Origin: Actinomycetes bacterium
GTDB lineage: Bacteria; Actinomycetota; Acidimicrobiia; Spongiisociales; UBA5794
Direction of reading: 5' to 3'
NCBI GenBank assembly: GCA_024640745.1
Contig: JAHEEL010000098.1
Span: 1 to 8,406, forward strand
DNA length: 8,406 bases
Of this stretch, positions 5,576 to 8,406 are shown in pieces (within the stretch, counting starts at the first letter, position 1; every line of letters begins with the position of its first letter). A program made the translations under genes and the position numbers. The notes beneath the pieces were generated by a model, which was not told where the DNA came from, ran no database searches, and saw nothing but the letters and a program-made list of their open reading frames with translations.

Positions 5576-7330
5576 ATGGCCTATTCGCGTGAAGACATCG
5601 ACCGGGTGCGGGAGCGCACCGATCTCGTGGAGCTCGCGTCCGAGGTCACCCGGGTCAAGCGCTCCGGACGTTCCGTCATGGCGGTCTGCCCGTTCCACTC
5701 GGAGAAAACGCCTTCGCTCTCGATCGATCCTGCGCGCGGCCTGTTCCACTGCTTTGGGTGCGGCAAGAGCGGCGATGTCTTCGGCTGGGTCCAGGAGACC
5801 AACGGCCTGGGATTCTCGGATGCGCTGGAGCTTCTCGCTCGCCGTGCCGGGGTGACTCTCACCGTCGATCCCGATGCGGCGAAGCACCGCGATCGGCGCG
5901 AGCGCCTCATCGACGCCGTCGAGCGGGCAGTCTCGTTCTACACCGACCGCCTCAAGACCGGCGAGGACGCCGGCCACGCCAGGGGATACCTGCGAAGCCG
6001 CGGCTACGACGCCGATGTCGTCGATCGCTTCCACCTCGGCTACTCCCCGGAGGCCTGGGACACCCTCGTCACGTACCTCCGAGACGCAGGGGTCAAGGAC
6101 GAGGCGATCAGGGGTGCCGGACTCGCATCCCGATCGCAACGCGGCGGTCTCGTCGACCGCTTCCGCAACCGGCTCATGTTCCCGATCTACGACGTGCGCG
6201 GCGATGCCGTCGGTTTCGGGGCACGTCTGCTCGACGGCGACGGCCCGAAGTACCTGAATTCACCGGAGACGCCGATCTATCACAAGTCGCGACTGCTCTA
6301 CGGGTTGAACTGGTCGAAGTCGCAAATCGTGCGGTCGGATGAGGCGGTCGTCGTGGAGGGCTACACCGATGTGATCGCCTTCCACCTCGCCGGGAATCCC
6401 ATCGCCGTTGCCACCTGTGGAACGGCGCTGGGGGAGGAGCACCTCGACCTTCTGCGCCGCTTCTCCAAGCGGGTCGTCCTCGCGTTCGACGCGGACGAAG
6501 CAGGTGCCGGCGCTGCTGCTCGGGGCTTCGAGCGGTCGGTGCCCGGCGACTTGGATCTTCGCGTCGCAGTGCTCCCCGAGGGTCGCGACCCGGCCGACCT
6601 CGTGTCGTCGGGTCGGATCGGCGCTCTCACGGCATCGATCGAATCGTCGCTGCCGCTGCTGCAATTCCGTATCGATCGTGAGTTGGCGGAGTTCAACCTG
6701 GAAGAGCCCGAGGCGCGTGGACGAGCTGTTCGCGAGGCAGCGAAGCTGATCTCGCTGCATCCGGACCCGGTGGTGCGCCACGAGTATGCCGTGCTGGTTT
6801 CACGAAGGACCGGAGTCGACGTGCCGACGGTGGAATCCGCGCTGCGGGGACCGAACCGGCCGGCGGGGGAGCCGCCTCCGCCGACCGACGAGCGTCAGTT
6901 GACGGGACCGCAGCGCACCGAGCGCGAAGTGCTCCGGCTGTATCTCGCGAACGACCGGGGAATTCGTGACGCCGGGCTCTCCGCCGACCTGTTCACGCTG
7001 CCGGAGCATCGCGCAGCATTCGAATTGGTCGACGCCTTGATTGGTCCGCTGGGGCCCGATGCCGTGCCGGATCTCGGCTCGGCCATCGGTTCGGACGATC
7101 GTCCGGAGGCGGTGCTGCTTCGCACCCTGGCGCTCCAGCAGCGGCCCCTGGCCGACGCTTCGGACGTTGCCAGGCGGCTCAAGCAGGAGGCGGTGGAGCG
7201 ACAGATCGCAGCACTTCAGGCGGAGCTGGCAACCGTCGATGCAGATGGTGACCCTCAAGGGTATTCAGATCGGTTCGAGCGCCTGATAGCGTTACAGAAC
7301 GAACGGCGACAGTTGCGGAGCAGGGAATGA
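5576..7330 (+). CDS. dnaG: DNA primase DnaG
   Basis: This 584-residue enzyme makes the RNA primers for DNA replication and works with the replicative helicase DnaB at the fork. The N-terminal zinc domain has Cys38, His41, Cys59 and Cys62 in the CPFHSEKTPS...FHCFGC pattern. The core starts near residue 115 and contains RFRNRLMFPIYD (about 195-206) and KYLNSPET, typical of the polymerase domain. The TOPRIM part shows VVEGYTDV with Glu261 and AFDADEAG with Asp305 and Asp307, the metal-binding acidic residues (E. coli Glu265, Asp309, Asp311). A proline-rich linker (PAGEPPPPTD, about 427-436) leads to a helical C-terminal domain (about 440-584) that should bind DnaB and is poorly conserved, as expected. 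The length is normal. ATG at 5576 gives the standard short N-terminus before the zinc site and has no Shine-Dalgarno. The stop overlaps the rpoD start (ATGA), so both genes share a transcript. Confidence 0.96.
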   Translation: MAYSREDIDRVRERTDLVELASEVTRVKRSGRSVMAVCPFHSEKTPSLSIDPARGLFHCFGCGKSGDVFGWVQETNGLGFSDALELLARRAGVTLTVDPDAAKHRDRRERLIDAVERAVSFYTDRLKTGEDAGHARGYLRSRGYDADVVDRFHLGYSPEAWDTLVTYLRDAGVKDEAIRGAGLASRSQRGGLVDRFRNRLMFPIYDVRGDAVGFGARLLDGDGPKYLNSPETPIYHKSRLLYGLNWSKSQIVRSDEAVVVEGYTDVIAFHLAGNPIAVATCGTALGEEHLDLLRRFSKRVVLAFDADEAGAGAAARGFERSVPGDLDLRVAVLPEGRDPADLVSSGRIGALTASIESSLPLLQFRIDRELAEFNLEEPEARGRAVREAAKLISLHPDPVVRHEYAVLVSRRTGVDVPTVESALRGPNRPAGEPPPPTDERQLTGPQRTEREVLRLYLANDRGIRDAGLSADLFTLPEHRAAFELVDALIGPLGPDAVPDLGSAIGSDDRPEAVLLRTLALQQRPLADASDVARRLKQEAVERQIAALQAELATVDADGDPQGYSDRFERLIALQNERRQLRSRE

Positions 7331-8406
7331 ACGAGATCGTGCGCATCGTGCTCGAGGAGCTCGCGGCGAGAGGTCGCCAGCGCGGGTTCCTCGTCATGAC
7401 CGAGGTGCAGCAGGAACTCGAGGAAGTCGGCGCCCCGGACGAGTCCTTCGACACGGTGATTCTTGCGCTGAGAGAGCAACGGATCCCGATTCGGGAGGAC
7501 TCCGCCAACGCCCTCGCCGAAACCAATCTGTCGAATGACGAGCTCGTTCACGTCTCCGATCCCGTGCGCATGTACCTCCAGGAGATCGGCCGTTTCCCGC
7601 TCCTCACACCCCAGCAGGAGGTCGAGCTGGCCATGCAGGCCGAGGCCGGCACACGCGCCGAGGAGCAACTCGAGGACGTCGCCACCCTGGCCACCGCGGA
7701 CCGGATCATTCTCGAGCGGACGGTGCGCAACGGCGATCGGGCGCGAAAACGCCTCGTCGAGGCGAACCTCCGGCTCGTCGTCTCGATCGCCAAGAAGTAC
7801 ATCGGGCGAGGGCTGGGGCTGCTCGATCTCATCCAAGAAGGGAATCTTGGCCTGATCCGGGCGGTCGAGAAGTTCGATTACCGCAAGGGGTTCAAGTTCT
7901 CCACCTACGCCACATGGTGGATCCGCCAGGCAGTCACGCGGGCCCTGGCCGACCAGGCGCGGACGATCCGTGTCCCCGTGCACATGGTGGAGACGATCAA
8001 CAAGCTCGCCCGCACGCAGCGCACGCTCATGCAGGAACTCGGCCGCGATCCGACGATCGAGGAGATCGCCGAAGAGCTCGAGCTAGAACCGGACAAGGTC
8101 ACGGAGTTGCGGCGCATCGCCCAGGACCCGGTCTCGCTCGAGACGCCGCTCGGGGAGGAGGACGACTCCACGCTCGGCGACTTCGTCGAGGACACCGAGG
8201 CCGAGATCCCGGTCGAAGCGGCCGCGTTCCACCTGCTCCAGAGCTATCTGAGTCTTGCCCTGGAGGCGCTCAACGACCGCGAGCGTGAGGTGCTCGTGAT
8301 GCGGTTCGGCCTCGCGGACGGGAAGGTCCGCACGCTCGAGGAAGTTGGGGACCACTTCAACGTGACGCGCGAGCGGATCCGCCAGATCGAGACCAAGGCG
8401 CTCGCC
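7327..8406 (+). CDS. rpoD: Principal RNA polymerase sigma factor RpoD/SigA (3' end missing)
   Basis: This is the primary sigma-70 family factor that directs RNA polymerase to housekeeping promoters. The window holds 360 codons and ends inside region 4.2; about 15-25 residues are probably missing. Order of parts: a region 1.1-like domain (about 1-58), region 1.2 starting DPVRMYLQEIGRFPLLTPQQ (78-97), a short spacer with EAGTRAEEQL like actinobacterial SigA, region 2 with RLVEANLRLVVSIAKKY (142-158), DLIQEGNLGLIRAVEKFD (167-184) and FSTYATWWIRQAVTRA (191-206), region 3 (about 216-290, VPVHMVETINKL and PVSLETPLGEEDDS), and region 4 with LNDREREVLVMRFGL (315-329) and the helix-turn-helix TLEEVGDHFNVTRERIRQIE (336-355). 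The N-terminus lacks the long basic/acidic extension of HrdB. The ATG at 7327 overlaps the dnaG stop, with GGAG at 7317-7320 six bases upstream. Presence of region 1.1 and intact 2.3-2.4 favours principal over alternative sigma. Confidence 0.95.
   Translation, partial: MNEIVRIVLEELAARGRQRGFLVMTEVQQELEEVGAPDESFDTVILALREQRIPIREDSANALAETNLSNDELVHVSDPVRMYLQEIGRFPLLTPQQEVELAMQAEAGTRAEEQLEDVATLATADRIILERTVRNGDRARKRLVEANLRLVVSIAKKYIGRGLGLLDLIQEGNLGLIRAVEKFDYRKGFKFSTYATWWIRQAVTRALADQARTIRVPVHMVETINKLARTQRTLMQELGRDPTIEEIAEELELEPDKVTELRRIAQDPVSLETPLGEEDDSTLGDFVEDTEAEIPVEAAAFHLLQSYLSLALEALNDREREVLVMRFGLADGKVRTLEEVGDHFNVTRERIRQIETKALA

Overview
The window looks like chromosomal DNA of a high-GC Gram-positive bacterium, most likely Actinomycetota and possibly a deep-branching class such as Acidimicrobiia. 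Four things point there: high GC with strong third-position GC bias; a principal sigma factor whose regions 1.2 to 4 read like the actinobacterial SigA/HrdB type; dnaG directly joined to rpoD; and TAnnnT-type -10 motifs. The assignment comes from reading the proteins, not from a search. All real genes lie on the + strand and coding density is very high. There are no tRNA or rRNA genes, CRISPR arrays, insertion sequences or phage genes.

Region 1 (45-643) holds two small overlapping genes. The first encodes an 81-residue protein resembling the YkoF/MTH1187 thiamine-binding family. The second encodes a 118-residue DNA-binding protein whose C-terminal half matches the HTH_22 domain of YheO/DauR regulators. 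A 109-bp gap follows. It contains an inverted repeat around a TTGACT hexamer and may hold the promoter or operator of the next operon.

Region 2 (753-5517) is a complete ABC importer of the BMP (basic membrane protein, NupNOPQ-like) type. The order is permease, permease, lipoprotein substrate-binding protein, double ATPase. The permeases overlap by 4 bp. The binding-protein gene starts at TTG behind a strong Shine-Dalgarno and is flanked by two hairpins. The downstream one is a perfect 30-bp palindrome without a T-tract, an arrangement suited to uneven expression within one transcript. BMP importers usually carry nucleosides, but this binding protein departs from the family's ligand-site motifs. 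With the thiamine-binding-like gene upstream, this leaves the substrate open; a vitamin or vitamin precursor is a testable idea. The ATPase carries what looks like an internal tandem duplication of one helix in its second nucleotide-binding domain.

Region 3 (5518-8406) is a core information-processing pair: dnaG (primase) and rpoD (principal sigma factor, cut by the window end), coupled by an ATGA overlap. A -10-like TACGCT lies 8 bases before the dnaG ATG and there is no Shine-Dalgarno, so the dnaG-rpoD transcript may be leaderless.

Nothing here is a clearly new multi-gene system. The parts most worth a second look are the YkoF-like/HTH/BMP-importer neighbourhood with its atypical binding protein, the duplicated helix in the ATPase, the hairpins around the binding-protein gene and the possible leaderless dnaG-rpoD promoter.
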